DNA of 64,000 nt from Clostridiales bacterium (GTDB lineage: Bacteria; Bacillota; Clostridia; Oscillospirales; Oscillospiraceae). The notes below the pieces were generated by a model. It was not told the DNA's origin. It ran no database searches and worked only from the letters and a program-made list of their open reading frames with translations. Below, piece by piece: positions 1-7,839 of this stretch. The translations under genes and the position numbers were made by a program. Position 1 is the stretch's first letter, and the number at the start of each line of letters is the position of its first letter. The stretch covers positions 1-64,000 of the forward strand of contig SFEG01000003.1 of assembly GCA_004558025.1 (NCBI GenBank), written 5' to 3'.

Positions 1-2
1 CA

Positions 3-365
3 GAACTGCCGATACGAGTAGAACTTTAGACCGCTGTCCCGACACTTCTTCACATACCGATTCCAGAGAACCTTGAGGGTCATGTTCTTCCGGGAAGACA
101 TATCCTTTGAAACCGCCTCGTAATCCGGCAGTTCATAGGAGACATCCCGTCCAACATGAGTGGTAGGTTTCCGTGGATAGACGACCGCAGCAATGCCGTA
201 GTTGGTGATTCCCTTGGGCAGCGGATACTTCAAATCTTTGCACGCCTTGAATGCACGCAGAAAGTCATTTACCCCCGATTTGCTGACGCCGAGGGTTTCG
301 GCAATTGCGCTACCAGTCATCCCCAATGCGCAATGTTTTGTAATGATGTCCTTGTAGTCTAACAT
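3..365 (-). CDS. istA: IstA-like IS21-family transposase, N-terminal part
   Basis: About 121 codons read leftward from an ATG at 365 and run off the window edge without a stop. An AGGAGGG ribosome binding site lies about six bases upstream (372-378). The N-terminus (MLDYKDIITKH, then a helix-turn-helix around residues 14-36 containing IAETLGVSKSGVND) and the following KYPLPKGI segment resemble IstA transposases, which bind the element ends and carry an rve catalytic domain further on, outside this window. Only the DNA-binding part is visible, so whether the element is intact cannot be judged. It abuts a degraded gene at 460-561, which suggests that insertion broke the neighbouring operon. Family assignment is by recognition of the N-terminal pattern, not by a search. 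Confidence 0.7.
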   Translation of the reverse strand, partial: MLDYKDIITKHCALGMTGSAIAETLGVSKSGVNDFLRAFKACKDLKYPLPKGITNYGIAAVVYPRKPTTHVGRDVSYELPDYEAVSKDMSSRKNMTLKVLWNRYVKKCRDSGLKFYSYRQF

Positions 366-442
366 CCATTACCCTCCTAATAGTGAATTTCCGCTGTTGC
401 GGATACCACCATTATGGAGAATATCTGGACTACATCAAGTTG

Positions 443-1111
443 TTAGTGGCGGCTGTTACTCAGACCGCACCGCGGCCGTTCTGCTCCGCACCAGCGGCCG
501 CTGGCCGCCGCCGTATGCACACCGCAATGATCACAATTATAATTTTTGAGCTCTTTTTCATGTTTTTCGTCCTTCCTTTTTTCAATTGGTTTGACTTTTT
601 GCAGCCGTCCGAGCAGCTCGCTTCCCAGAACACCACATATTGCACCGCTTGTCAGTGCGACCGAGACATACAGCAGCAGCACAACTCCGCTCAAACGAAA
701 TACGATAAAGTTTGCGGTGATGCTCGCAGCCGCTGCCGAGAGCATATTCGCAAGCACGAAAGCGTATTGCGTTTTCACATCGAGCTTTCTCGCTGCCCAC
801 ATGACGCAGTCGATGACAAATCCGGGGACAATGTAGCCTATCGGGGACAGAGCCCCCATGCTGCCCACCATTCCCAAAGAAAGAGCGATAGCGCTCTGCA
901 CCGCACCCATGATCGTGCCGCACCAGAACTTTGGCATAAGCCCGACTGCCACGATCAAAAACATGAGGGAAAAGGCCGTGCATATCCCTCCGGGTATGTG
1001 AAGAGCGTCCGCAAGGACATTTGCCGCGGGCGCAATGAGCCGTTTTGAAAACAGCCCAAGGTCGCAGCACAGCGCCATGACAATAAGGCGCTTTAGCTTG
1101 TCTTTGTTCAT
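443..1111 (-). CDS. ECF-transporter S-component-like membrane protein
   Basis: A 222-aa frame with about six hydrophobic segments (roughly residues 8-30, 40-62, 68-90, 95-110, 118-140, 145-165). It has the GGICTAFSLMFLIVAVGLMPKFW and SPIGYIVPGFVIDCVMW style seen in uncharacterised ECF S components, the substrate-binding subunits of energy-coupling-factor vitamin or metal importers. The ATG at 1111 is preceded by AAGGAGT. After about residue 180 the frame runs through a lysine/glutamate-rich tail into a cysteine-rich end (CDHCGVHT onward) that overlaps the broken downstream gene, so the natural C-terminus is probably altered. It is last in the redox operon. Its substrate is unknown; a cofactor for the oxidoreductase upstream is a guess from context. 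Confidence 0.6.
   Translation of the reverse strand: MNKDKLKRLIVMALCCDLGLFSKRLIAPAANVLADALHIPGGICTAFSLMFLIVAVGLMPKFWCGTIMGAVQSAIALSLGMVGSMGALSPIGYIVPGFVIDCVMWAARKLDVKTQYAFVLANMLSAAAASITANFIVFRLSGVVLLLYVSVALTSGAICGVLGSELLGRLQKVKPIEKRKDEKHEKELKNYNCDHCGVHTAAASGRWCGAERPRCGLSNSRH
460..561 (-). pseudogene. remnant of a secreted protein gene cut near the IS element
   Basis: An ATG at 561 opens a 33-codon frame. It begins with a typical signal or lipoprotein start (two lysines, then the hydrophobic run IIIVIIAVC) and then turns into arginine/alanine-rich sequence that no longer looks like a protein. It overlaps the end of the ECF S-component gene, as expected for a translationally coupled downstream gene. 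In clostridia a small secreted DUF4430-type protein often follows such S components; that identity is inference only, because the diagnostic part is missing. The break lies about 100 bp from the start of the IstA gene. Confidence 0.4.
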
Positions 1112-1151
1112 ATTTTACTCCTTTTCAAAAACGGAAGGCGCAGACGTTTCC

Positions 1152-1200
1152 GGCTGCACCCCGGTCTTACAGCCATGACTTTCGTTTTAGGCTGCAAGAC
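1152..1200 (-). other. structured leader ahead of the S-component gene
   Basis: Between the hydrogenase-like gene (ends 1223) and the S-component start (1111), positions 1164-1174 and 1190-1200 pair over 11 bp with one G-U. A second copy of GGCTGCA at 1152-1158 could compete with the same arm. No T-run follows, so this is not a simple terminator. Its position before a transporter gene fits a regulatory leader, but I do not recognise a riboswitch class. Confidence 0.35.
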
Positions 1201-1222
1201 TCGGAGCTTTTTTTGTTTTGAT

Positions 1223-2638
1223 TTACGCGGTTATTTTGATGACGTCGTATTTGTCAAGCTTGCCGACGGCAGCCTTGACCTGCCCGAGGTTATGGCAGAT
1301 AAGCGCTTTGTACTGCTTGCCGTTTTCGGTAAATACAAGCTCCTCGGCGGGCTTATCGACATACCAGCCGCCGGCCGCAAAAAGTTCGGCGTAGCGCTCG
1401 CACTTTTCATATTCAGCAATTTCCCCGACCTCGATCGGGCGCTTTACCGCGGGCCTGCCGCCCGTGCGCATCATGATGCGGTACAGCTCGCGGGCGTTGA
1501 TGAAATAGTCAACGCAGCCGGTCTCGGCCGCCTCGGCGCCGGCGGAATTATTGTCGCTCACAGAGATGAGCTTCGCGCCGGGATGATGCTCGTGCATATA
1601 GTCGCCGAAGCACTTTTCCCTTGAGTCATAGAAAGCAAAGTTTTCCTCAAGCTCCGGGAAATGCGAGCGCAGGAAGTTCTTTGCCGCGTAATTATCCGTC
1701 AGGATGACAGGTTTTTTGCCGAGATTCTTGTCCAGCAGTCCGGCCGCCTGAGCCATCGACTGCGCGCGGGCGTATGCCGGGGAGTACACATGGTCAACGC
1801 CGAGCTTCTTGACGGCAGCTAAGAGCTGACCGTATTCAAATTTCTCTCCGAACAGCTTCTCAAGCTCGTCAATAACGCATGAGCACACCATGGCCGCGGT
1901 CTCCGTGCCATACTGATGGGCAAAATACACGACCTCGTCCTTGTGCTCCTGCATATACAGCGCGCCCGTCGGGCAAACCTCGACGCACCTGCCGCAGCGG
2001 ATGCAGCCGTCGGCCTTCATGCCGTTTTTCGCACCCACGGTCTGACCCTTTTCCGTTTTGAGCGTGCCGAGTATGCCGATGCCCTGCGCCTTGCAGATAT
2101 CTGCGCAGCGGCGGCATTTGATGCACTTGTCCATGTTGCGGATAACGCTGCCGGTGGAGGCGTCCACGCCGAAATCGTGCTCGTGAGGCTCGAAGGGCAG
2201 CACATCGACGCCGAACTCCAGAGCCTTTTGCTGAAGCTCGCAGAAGCCGTCCTTAACGCAGTCGCAGAAGTAACAGTCCTTGCAGAACCTGGGGTCAAAA
2301 TCCTTTGCCAGCGTCGAGCCGATGCGCATGCAGTGGTGGCAGTCGACGGTGTGCTGGCGGAACATTTCCTCGACTATCGCCTTGCGCTTTGCGAAAAGCT
2401 CGTCGGAATCGGTGGTGATGACCATGCCGTCTGCGGCCTTGACGGCGCAGGCGAGCTTTTCCTTATCCTCGCCCTTGACGCTGACCATGCACAGCCTGCA
2501 CGCGGCCTTGGGCTTGAGCCCCTCGTAGGCGCACAGCGTCGGGATGTAAATGCCCTTTTTTCTTGCGGCCTCAAGTATCGTCGTTCCATCGGGAACGGTC
2601 ACGCTTTTGCCGTTTATTATTATCTTCACATTTGCCAT
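1223..2638 (-). CDS. [FeFe]-hydrogenase-like iron-sulfur protein lacking H-cluster ligands
   Basis: A 471-aa cytoplasmic electron-transfer protein. Residues 1-70 form a plant-type [2Fe-2S] domain with Cys36, 47, 50 and 64. A His/Cys cluster region follows (HTVDCHHC near residue 95), then an extra cysteine patch (CKDCYFCDC) and two [4Fe-4S] motifs (CIKCRRCADIC, CIRCGRCVEVCP). The C-terminal half keeps the outline of the hydrogenase large domain (KKLGVDHVYSPAYARAQSM; TDNYAAKNFLRSHFPEL; VDYFINARELYRIM). Where active hydrogenases have TSCCPxW and MPCxxK it reads TDNYAAKNF and SDNNSA, and there is no ExMACxGGC segment. It is therefore probably an electron conduit for the molybdopterin enzyme encoded 12 bp upstream, not a hydrogenase. 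A perfect AAGGAGGT precedes the ATG. Confidence 0.85.
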   Translation of the reverse strand: MANVKIIINGKSVTVPDGTTILEAARKKGIYIPTLCAYEGLKPKAACRLCMVSVKGEDKEKLACAVKAADGMVITTDSDELFAKRKAIVEEMFRQHTVDCHHCMRIGSTLAKDFDPRFCKDCYFCDCVKDGFCELQQKALEFGVDVLPFEPHEHDFGVDASTGSVIRNMDKCIKCRRCADICKAQGIGILGTLKTEKGQTVGAKNGMKADGCIRCGRCVEVCPTGALYMQEHKDEVVYFAHQYGTETAAMVCSCVIDELEKLFGEKFEYGQLLAAVKKLGVDHVYSPAYARAQSMAQAAGLLDKNLGKKPVILTDNYAAKNFLRSHFPELEENFAFYDSREKCFGDYMHEHHPGAKLISVSDNNSAGAEAAETGCVDYFINARELYRIMMRTGGRPAVKRPIEVGEIAEYEKCERYAELFAAGGWYVDKPAEELVFTENGKQYKALICHNLGQVKAAVGKLDKYDVIKITA

Positions 2639-2650
2639 GTCAGCACCTCC

Positions 2651-4948
2651 TTAAATCGCCTCGACCCGACACGGCGTGTAGCGCCATACGGGGTTGCCGG
2701 TCAGCTCCTCAAGATCCTCGTGGCTGGTGAGAACATTGCAGTGCTCGCCGACCTTTTTACCCTCGAAGGTATATCCGAAATGGTGAGGGATCATGCAGTA
2801 GCCGCGGCTTGTCTGCCAGGTGTACTCAACAGGGATCTCAAGACGGCCGGCCTTTGTGGTGACGCTGACCATCTGTCCGTTTTCAAAGCCCAGCTCTTTT
2901 GCGTCCTCGGGGTTCATTGCAAGGGTGTAGGGGTGACGGAACTTATAGGTCGCGGGATTTCGCATGCTCGCGTTCATGCCGTCGTCGGAGTGGCGGCCGG
3001 CGGAGAGTATCATGTTGCAGCCGCCCTGAAGCTTTAGGGCTTCTTCCTCGGCCTCGGGGGTGATGCGCTTCATGTATTCGTCGATCTCCCTGCACCAGGT
3101 GTGGAACTTGCCGTCCTTGGTGCGGATGTGGTTTTTGAGCATATTATCGGGATCGTTCATGCCGATGATCGCGCCCTCGGGATGATTATCGACAAGCTCA
3201 AACGCCGCGTCCATCTGACACCAGTCCTTGAACATGGGGATTTTGGACAAAATGGGGTGTTTCTTTTTGTCTGTTTCGACGGTGACGACGCTCTTTCCGC
3301 AGATGGGGCTCGTGAGCAGGCCCGCCCATGTGATCGCCCTTCCGGCAGAGCCGTACGCCTTACCGAGCGTGAGCGCGATAACGGTCGCGAGCTGGTCAAA
3401 GTATTTAAGGTGACCGGCCGCGGTCCAGCCGAGAAGCTTTACGAAATACGTCATGCGGTCGCCGGTAAGAACGGCGTCCTCGGCCGCTTTGTACAGCCAC
3501 TGCGGAAGCGTGGGGATAAGCCCCATCGCCTCCGTCAGCTCCGCGAAGATCTGAACGTCCTCGCGTGGCTCGCCCTCGGGTCTGATGACCTGCTTGCGTG
3601 ACTGGAAAACGATCTCGGGATAATTGAGGGTGAATGCGTTAAAGTCGCCGTTTCCCTCGTAGGTCGTTCTGCCGGGCAGAACATAGTCGGCGATCTGCGT
3701 GACCTCGGTCTCGGTGCAGTCGATGGCGACAAGAAGCTCAAGCGAGCTGAGTGCCTCCTTCATCTTGTTGCTGTCCGGATAGCTGCGCAGGGGGTTGCCG
3801 AAGGATGTAAACATTATGCGTATCCTGTCGGGATTTTTGCCGAGGATCTCGTCGGGAATAATGCCGACAGGAAAAACATTCAGAACAGGGAAGCGGTTGG
3901 TGACCGGAGTACGCCAGGTCTTCGGGTCGTTTTCATCGCAGAAGGTGCCTCGTTCAATGACGCATTCCGGCACAACGCTGCCGCCCTTGACGAGCGCCAT
4001 GCCGCAGATGATGGTGAGGATGATGCACAGATAGCTGTTCATGGTATTGTGTCTGCCGAAGAACAGACCCAGATCCTGATGCACGCCCCACTTCTTGGTG
4101 GTGAGTATTCTTGCAAACTCCTCCGCCTGCTGTCTCGGGATATTGCACACACGCAGGCACTCATCGATATCGACATCCTCAAACCACTTTTTCGCCTTGT
4201 CCCAATCGGCGACATATTTGTTTATGTAGTCCTTGTGCTCCCAGCCTTTTTCAAGGATTATCGCAATAAGCGCACGCATAAACAGCGAGTCCGAGCCGAG
4301 AGCGGGCATGATGTGCATATCCGCCATGCGGGCCGTCTCCGAAAGGCGGGGATCTACGACTATGACCATCTTGTCGGGGTCCTCCGAGAACTCACGGCAG
4401 ACCTTTCTTGCGTCGGGGATCTGATGCGAGACATAGGAGTTTGAGCCCCAGTAGACTATGACCTCGTTGTTATGGTCGTCCGGCTCAAGGAAGTGCATCT
4501 GGTCGCCGAGGATCTTGCCGTGACTCCACCAGTTGCCCATGAACTCGATGCCGATGGGGTTAAACATATACTGCGAGCCGACAGCCTTGAGCAGCGCCTT
4601 TGCCGTCGCGTACGGTGTCTGAGCGGAGCCGAGCGCGCAGCCGAGGACGGAGAAGGAGCGCGGGCCGTGCTCTGCGATGATCCTGTTTGCCTTTTCGGCG
4701 ATCTCCTTATACGCCTGCTCCCAGCTTATCTCCTCGTAGTGGTCGCCCACCTTTTTGCGCGGATGCTTTATCCTGTCGCCGTGATCGACAAAATACTTTG
4801 CCGTTCTGCCCTTTCGGCAGCAATAGCCCTTTGTGCGCGGACTGTCAGGGTCGGGCCGGACGCTGACGATCTTGTTGTTTTCAACTTCCATTTCCAAGCC
4901 GCAGCTTAAAGCGCAGAAGTTGCACTGAGTCTTTTTCCAAACTCCCAT
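2651..4948 (-). CDS. formate-dehydrogenase-like molybdopterin oxidoreductase
   Basis: A 765-aa member of the DMSO-reductase superfamily with an N-terminal [4Fe-4S] motif (Cys9, 12, 16, 43), a bis-MGD-binding core and a C-terminal molydop-binding domain (from about residue 640, RNPATYKF and onward). At the position of the Sec140/Cys-His141 metal ligand of formate dehydrogenase it has Ser142-His143 (NWWSHGKILG), so formate is probably not the substrate, or the metal is held by serine. No Tat signal is present, so it is likely cytoplasmic. The start is placed at the ATG at 4948 because AAGGGAG lies five bases upstream; an ATG at 4966 would add six residues. It sits between a flavodoxin/ferredoxin and the hydrogenase-like Fe-S protein, which probably carry its electrons. 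The substrate is not known. Confidence 0.8.
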   Translation of the reverse strand: MGVWKKTQCNFCALSCGLEMEVENNKIVSVRPDPDSPRTKGYCCRKGRTAKYFVDHGDRIKHPRKKVGDHYEEISWEQAYKEIAEKANRIIAEHGPRSFSVLGCALGSAQTPYATAKALLKAVGSQYMFNPIGIEFMGNWWSHGKILGDQMHFLEPDDHNNEVIVYWGSNSYVSHQIPDARKVCREFSEDPDKMVIVVDPRLSETARMADMHIMPALGSDSLFMRALIAIILEKGWEHKDYINKYVADWDKAKKWFEDVDIDECLRVCNIPRQQAEEFARILTTKKWGVHQDLGLFFGRHNTMNSYLCIILTIICGMALVKGGSVVPECVIERGTFCDENDPKTWRTPVTNRFPVLNVFPVGIIPDEILGKNPDRIRIMFTSFGNPLRSYPDSNKMKEALSSLELLVAIDCTETEVTQIADYVLPGRTTYEGNGDFNAFTLNYPEIVFQSRKQVIRPEGEPREDVQIFAELTEAMGLIPTLPQWLYKAAEDAVLTGDRMTYFVKLLGWTAAGHLKYFDQLATVIALTLGKAYGSAGRAITWAGLLTSPICGKSVVTVETDKKKHPILSKIPMFKDWCQMDAAFELVDNHPEGAIIGMNDPDNMLKNHIRTKDGKFHTWCREIDEYMKRITPEAEEEALKLQGGCNMILSAGRHSDDGMNASMRNPATYKFRHPYTLAMNPEDAKELGFENGQMVSVTTKAGRLEIPVEYTWQTSRGYCMIPHHFGYTFEGKKVGEHCNVLTSHEDLEELTGNPVWRYTPCRVEAI

Positions 4949-4994
4949 ATTTTCTCCCTTCGTCATTTTTGCATCGCGTGCTTTTATTTTTACA

Positions 4995-5777
4995 TCATTT
5001 GATGAGGAAAGCCTTTTCGTTCAAATCTTCGGCGGAGATATTTGCATTATGATAGCGGGCACGGCGCTTGGTGACGCTGCCGATGTCGATAGCTTCGCTC
5101 GGGCAGTACTGCACACAGCTCAGGCAGCCTATGCAGTTCGTGCCGAATACGGGTCTGCCGCCGGAATATGTAATATTTCCCTGTGGGCAGATCTTTGCGC
5201 ACTGACCGCAGCCAATGCATTTGTCGTTTGCGGCAAACTTCTTGATGCGCTTGGAGTTCTGCCCGGAAAGGAGCTTGCTTTCAAGCGCAAACAGGCTGCC
5301 TTTGGGCGGCTTTTTGGGGCTGCACTTCATTGCCTTTATGTCGGCGGCAAACTTTTTTGCCATTGCTTCGCTGCGTTTTTGAGACGCCTTTTTCGGCATC
5401 GGCGGCACGGTGAGATAATGCGGCATGAGCCAGATGCACGAGCAGTGGTTCGACATACCGTTCCAATAGTCAAGATCCACGATCTTGTCGATCTTGTGCA
5501 GGCCGCAGCCCTTATAGCCGGCGTACTGCACGATAGCGAACTTGTATGCATCGACGCCGATGTGTATTGATTTCACATAGCTTTCCACATTGCCCGGCAG
5601 ACCGCCGCCGTAGCAGGGGAAGATAAAGCCCACTCGCTTTGCCTCTGTCGCATCCGTTTTGACCGGAAAGCTTCGCATCATGACAATCTCGGTGTTGCCG
5701 AGCTCTTTTGCGATATTCTTCGCCATGTCAAGGCAGTTTCCGGAGCCGGAATAACAATAAATCACATTTTCGCTCAT
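4995..5777 (-). CDS. EFR1-type flavodoxin/ferredoxin fusion protein
   Basis: A 260-aa protein with a flavodoxin-like fold at residues 1-150 (IYCYSGSGNCLDMAKNIA as FMN phosphate loop; FIFPCYGGGLPGNV) followed by two [4Fe-4S] clusters near the C-terminus (CIGCGQCAKICPQGN and CIGCLSCVQYCPSEA, about residues 188-232). This domain order is typical of the EFR1 family of ferredoxins. It probably passes electrons between an FMN and iron-sulfur centres in the cytoplasm. It is followed 46 bp downstream by the molybdopterin oxidoreductase and is likely co-transcribed. The partner is inferred from the operon, not shown. Confidence 0.85.
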   Translation of the reverse strand: MSENVIYCYSGSGNCLDMAKNIAKELGNTEIVMMRSFPVKTDATEAKRVGFIFPCYGGGLPGNVESYVKSIHIGVDAYKFAIVQYAGYKGCGLHKIDKIVDLDYWNGMSNHCSCIWLMPHYLTVPPMPKKASQKRSEAMAKKFAADIKAMKCSPKKPPKGSLFALESKLLSGQNSKRIKKFAANDKCIGCGQCAKICPQGNITYSGGRPVFGTNCIGCLSCVQYCPSEAIDIGSVTKRRARYHNANISAEDLNEKAFLIK

Positions 5778-5801
5778 GTTGTCATTCTCCTTTAGTTAAA
5801 A

Positions 5802-6112
5802 TTATATAGTCGAATCGTCGAGCTTGCGGTAGACGCCGATCTCGTTTATGACCTCGCACACCTCGTTATACCGCCTTACCGCATCACGCAGCGCATCGTC
5901 GGAAACATCCGTGCCGAATGTCTCGTGCAGCTTTTCGAGATTTCTTGCACGGCACATTCTCGTCAGGTGGCGCACGGCGTTTTCGTCGGCCTTCATGGGC
6001 GTATCAACATGCTGCACGAAGAAATCGGGCTTATCCTTGACTGCTCGACAAGCCCGTTTCCGCTGTCCTGCAAAAGGTCTTCAAAAAATGCGAGATGCTT
6101 TAGATCCTTCAT
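5802..6112 (-). pseudogene. decayed 2-hydroxyacyl-CoA dehydratase D-component-like gene
   Basis: A GGAGG site and ATG at 6112 start a good N-terminus (MKDLKHLAFFEDLLQD). After about 24 codons the sequence jumps, out of frame, to a segment from the middle of HgdB/BcrC-type proteins (KPDFFVQHVDTP through DVSDDALRDAVRRYNEV). It stops soon after FRKLD-like residues, where intact family members, about 380-400 aa long, continue. At least one internal deletion with a frameshift and a C-terminal loss are needed to explain it. The family uses an [4Fe-4S] cluster to dehydrate 2-hydroxyacyl-CoAs or reduce related substrates. It was the promoter-proximal gene of the redox operon, so the operon may have lost its original pathway. 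Confidence 0.7.
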
Positions 6113-6265
6113 TGCTTTTCCTCCGCCCAAAACCGAGTTGGTTTAATAAATAACTTACAATACTATGATACTAAACGACGCCCTTTCGTTCAATTCACGG
6201 CAGGCAGATTCTAAATTACTCATAAAAAACACGCTTTGTATTTGCCTACATAGTTTTGAAACAGT

Positions 6266-6294
6266 TTGACAGAAACTACATTATCGTATATAAT
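6266..6294 (+). promoter_or_regulatory. perfect sigma-A promoter of the TetR-family gene
   Basis: TTGACA at 6266-6271 and TATAAT at 6289-6294 with a 17-bp spacer. Both boxes match consensus exactly. Transcription would begin near 6301, which excludes translation starts upstream of 6300 for the regulator gene. Confidence 0.85.
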
Positions 6295-6334
6295 GTCCGA
6301 AAATCATGGACGCACTGTACGGAGGGCGAAACTC

Positions 6335-6940
6335 ATGGCAGAGGATATTACAAGACAGCAGCATCGGATAGTCTCGGCGGCAGTAAAGCTGTTCAGAAAG
6401 CTTGGCTATGAAAAAACTACCGTCAACGACATTTGTAAAGAGGCGGACATTGCCCGCTCGACCTTTTACCTCAGCTTTGCCGGGAAAAAAGAGATAATCA
6501 ACAAGATACTCTCGGATGCCCGTCTGGACAGGGAGGATTTTTTTGAGGACTTCATCTCGGCGTCAAACGACTTTGAGCGGATGTGGATACTGTGCAACCG
6601 ATACCTGACGGTTGCTATCGAATTCGGGCCGGAGCTGACGGGCGCATTGCTCCGTCTGGAGCTTATGCAGGAGCTGGACATCCTCGATGCGACCCACAAG
6701 GTCGATGAGTGGATGATCCGCTTGACGGCAAACTGCCAAAAATCGGGCGTCATACTCAGCCCGGAGCCTGCGGAAACGATTGCGCCGATAGGTGTGGATA
6801 TTGCGTATTATTCAACATACGAGTGGTGCAAGAAAAATGGAGCATTCCCTCTGCGGCAAGTCGTCCGCCGCAGAGCGGAGGCTGTGTATAATGTTGCGCC
6901 CGAATACCGCATGAGCGAAGCTGAGCTGGCTGAGCTATAG
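6335..6940 (+). CDS. TetR-family transcriptional regulator
   Basis: A 201-aa DNA-binding regulator. Residues 8-55 form the TetR helix-turn-helix (IVSAAVKLFRKLGYEKTTV, then ICKEADIARSTFYLSFAGKKEI). The rest is the helical ligand-binding and dimer domain, with no recognisable effector signature. The start at 6335 is chosen because GGAGGG lies about nine bases upstream; an in-frame ATG at 6266 lies inside the -35 box. It is divergent from the redox operon starting at 6112, so it probably controls that operon and itself from the shared 220-bp intergenic region. I see no clear palindromic operator there. Confidence 0.85.
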   Translation: MAEDITRQQHRIVSAAVKLFRKLGYEKTTVNDICKEADIARSTFYLSFAGKKEIINKILSDARLDREDFFEDFISASNDFERMWILCNRYLTVAIEFGPELTGALLRLELMQELDILDATHKVDEWMIRLTANCQKSGVILSPEPAETIAPIGVDIAYYSTYEWCKKNGAFPLRQVVRRRAEAVYNVAPEYRMSEAELAEL

Positions 6941-7013
6941 GCAAACGGAAAGCCCGAGCCCATCATTGCATTGAAGTCCACGGCAATTCAAGTTTTCGGC
7001 GCAAAGCAGAACA

Positions 7014-7051
7014 CGGTGCAGTCCCCCCCTTTTTTTTCGGGGACTGCACCG
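7014..7051. terminator. 13-bp perfect hairpin with pyrimidine loop
   Basis: CGGTGCAGTCCCC (7014-7026) pairs exactly with 7039-7051, and a run of eight T lies in the loop. No T-run follows the stem, so it is an odd terminator for the TetR gene or an element end. Confidence 0.45.
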
Positions 7052-7284
7052 TATCCTTCATAAAAACTTCGTTATGCGCCTGTGTCTAATGATGATTCTC
7101 ATTTCGGGAACCTTCATCTGCAACTATAACCGCGCCCTGACAGGCGAGATAAATGACAATATCATAGGATACCTCGGAAACCTGACAAAGTCGTGAACTC
7201 GTAACGTACATCTGTGAGGACGATTGCCGCTGTAAAACTGAATGAATTCGTCTAAACGCTGAAGAAAATCTCGCTCAAAACGTT
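7052..7284. other. gene-free stretch between hairpin and small ORF
   Basis: Nothing convincing is seen here. A 40-codon frame at 7074-7196 on the plus strand starts with a membrane-like segment (MILISGTFICNY) but lacks a ribosome binding site and may be a remnant of a sensor protein. Confidence 0.3.
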
Positions 7285-7605
7285 ATGCTCTGCGATCCGA
7301 TTCTTCTATTTTGCGATTTCTACCAGTATGAAGAAGGCTCAGACGCTTACTATGCGCTTCATCATTACTTAGCGTGTGTATTAGTTTTTGAGTCCGAGGA
7401 AGAGTATCAGCTTTTCAACCACTATGCTCGCTATCATTGGGGAAGAGACCCTGATCTAATAAAACAGGATGTTCATATTCCGTATATTCCCAATATTGAG
7501 GGGCAGAACCATTACAAAGAGCAATATCTTAATGTTCAAGTGCTGCAGAGACAACTAAGTCAATTCAGATGTGAGCAGGCCAGCTCAGATTCTGGGCTAT
7601 TTTAG
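7285..7605 (+). CDS. hypothetical 106-aa protein, doubtful
   Basis: An open frame of 106 codons with an acidic and tyrosine-rich composition (YQYEEGSDAYYALHHYL; FESEEEYQLFNHYARYHWG). I do not recognise a family. There is no Shine-Dalgarno sequence before the ATG, and base composition is more AT-rich than in the core genes, which fits the surrounding insertion-sequence debris. It could be an accessory gene of the former mobile element or a truncated reading frame; it may not be translated. Confidence 0.3.
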   Translation: MLCDPILLFCDFYQYEEGSDAYYALHHYLACVLVFESEEEYQLFNHYARYHWGRDPDLIKQDVHIPYIPNIEGQNHYKEQYLNVQVLQRQLSQFRCEQASSDSGLF

Positions 7606-7702
7606 CACTTTCTACCACGGTGGTCTACGTCCAGTTGACTGGAAAACCGAGAAAATTTTACAGTCAGTTCGGTTGACATAATATTTTTTCTGCCTTGTCA
7701 AA

Positions 7703-7752
7703 TGCACCCCAGAAGCAAGAAGTGCACCCCACTTTTCGACCGGTGCACCCCA
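7703..7752. repeat. three regularly spaced TGCACCCCA repeats, IS-end-like
   Basis: TGCACCCCA occurs at 7703-7711, 7723-7731 and 7744-7752, spaced 20 and 21 bp apart, about two helical turns. IS21-family ends carry such arrays of short transposase-binding repeats. With the IstA gene at the window start this suggests an orphan IS21-type end, though the two need not belong together. Confidence 0.45.
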
Positions 7753-7787
7753 CGTGTAGAATTGTATTAAAATGGCCTACCTTTTCC

Positions 7788-7829
7788 AAAATATAAAGCA
7801 CCCATCTTTTGATGGGTGCTTTATATTTT
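7788..7829. terminator. bidirectional terminator hairpin
   Basis: A 19-bp perfect stem (7788-7806 with 7811-7829) around a TTTT loop, A-rich on one side and T-rich on the other. Confidence 0.7.
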
Positions 7830-7839
7830 GAGATAACAC

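Noticed and set aside
6266..6334. An N-terminal extension of the TetR gene
   Set aside because: It starts inside the consensus -35 box, upstream of the predicted transcription start; the ATG at 6335 has a proper ribosome binding site.
7703..7752. A short CRISPR array
   Set aside because: The repeats are only 9 bp with 11-12 bp gaps, and no cas genes are in the window.
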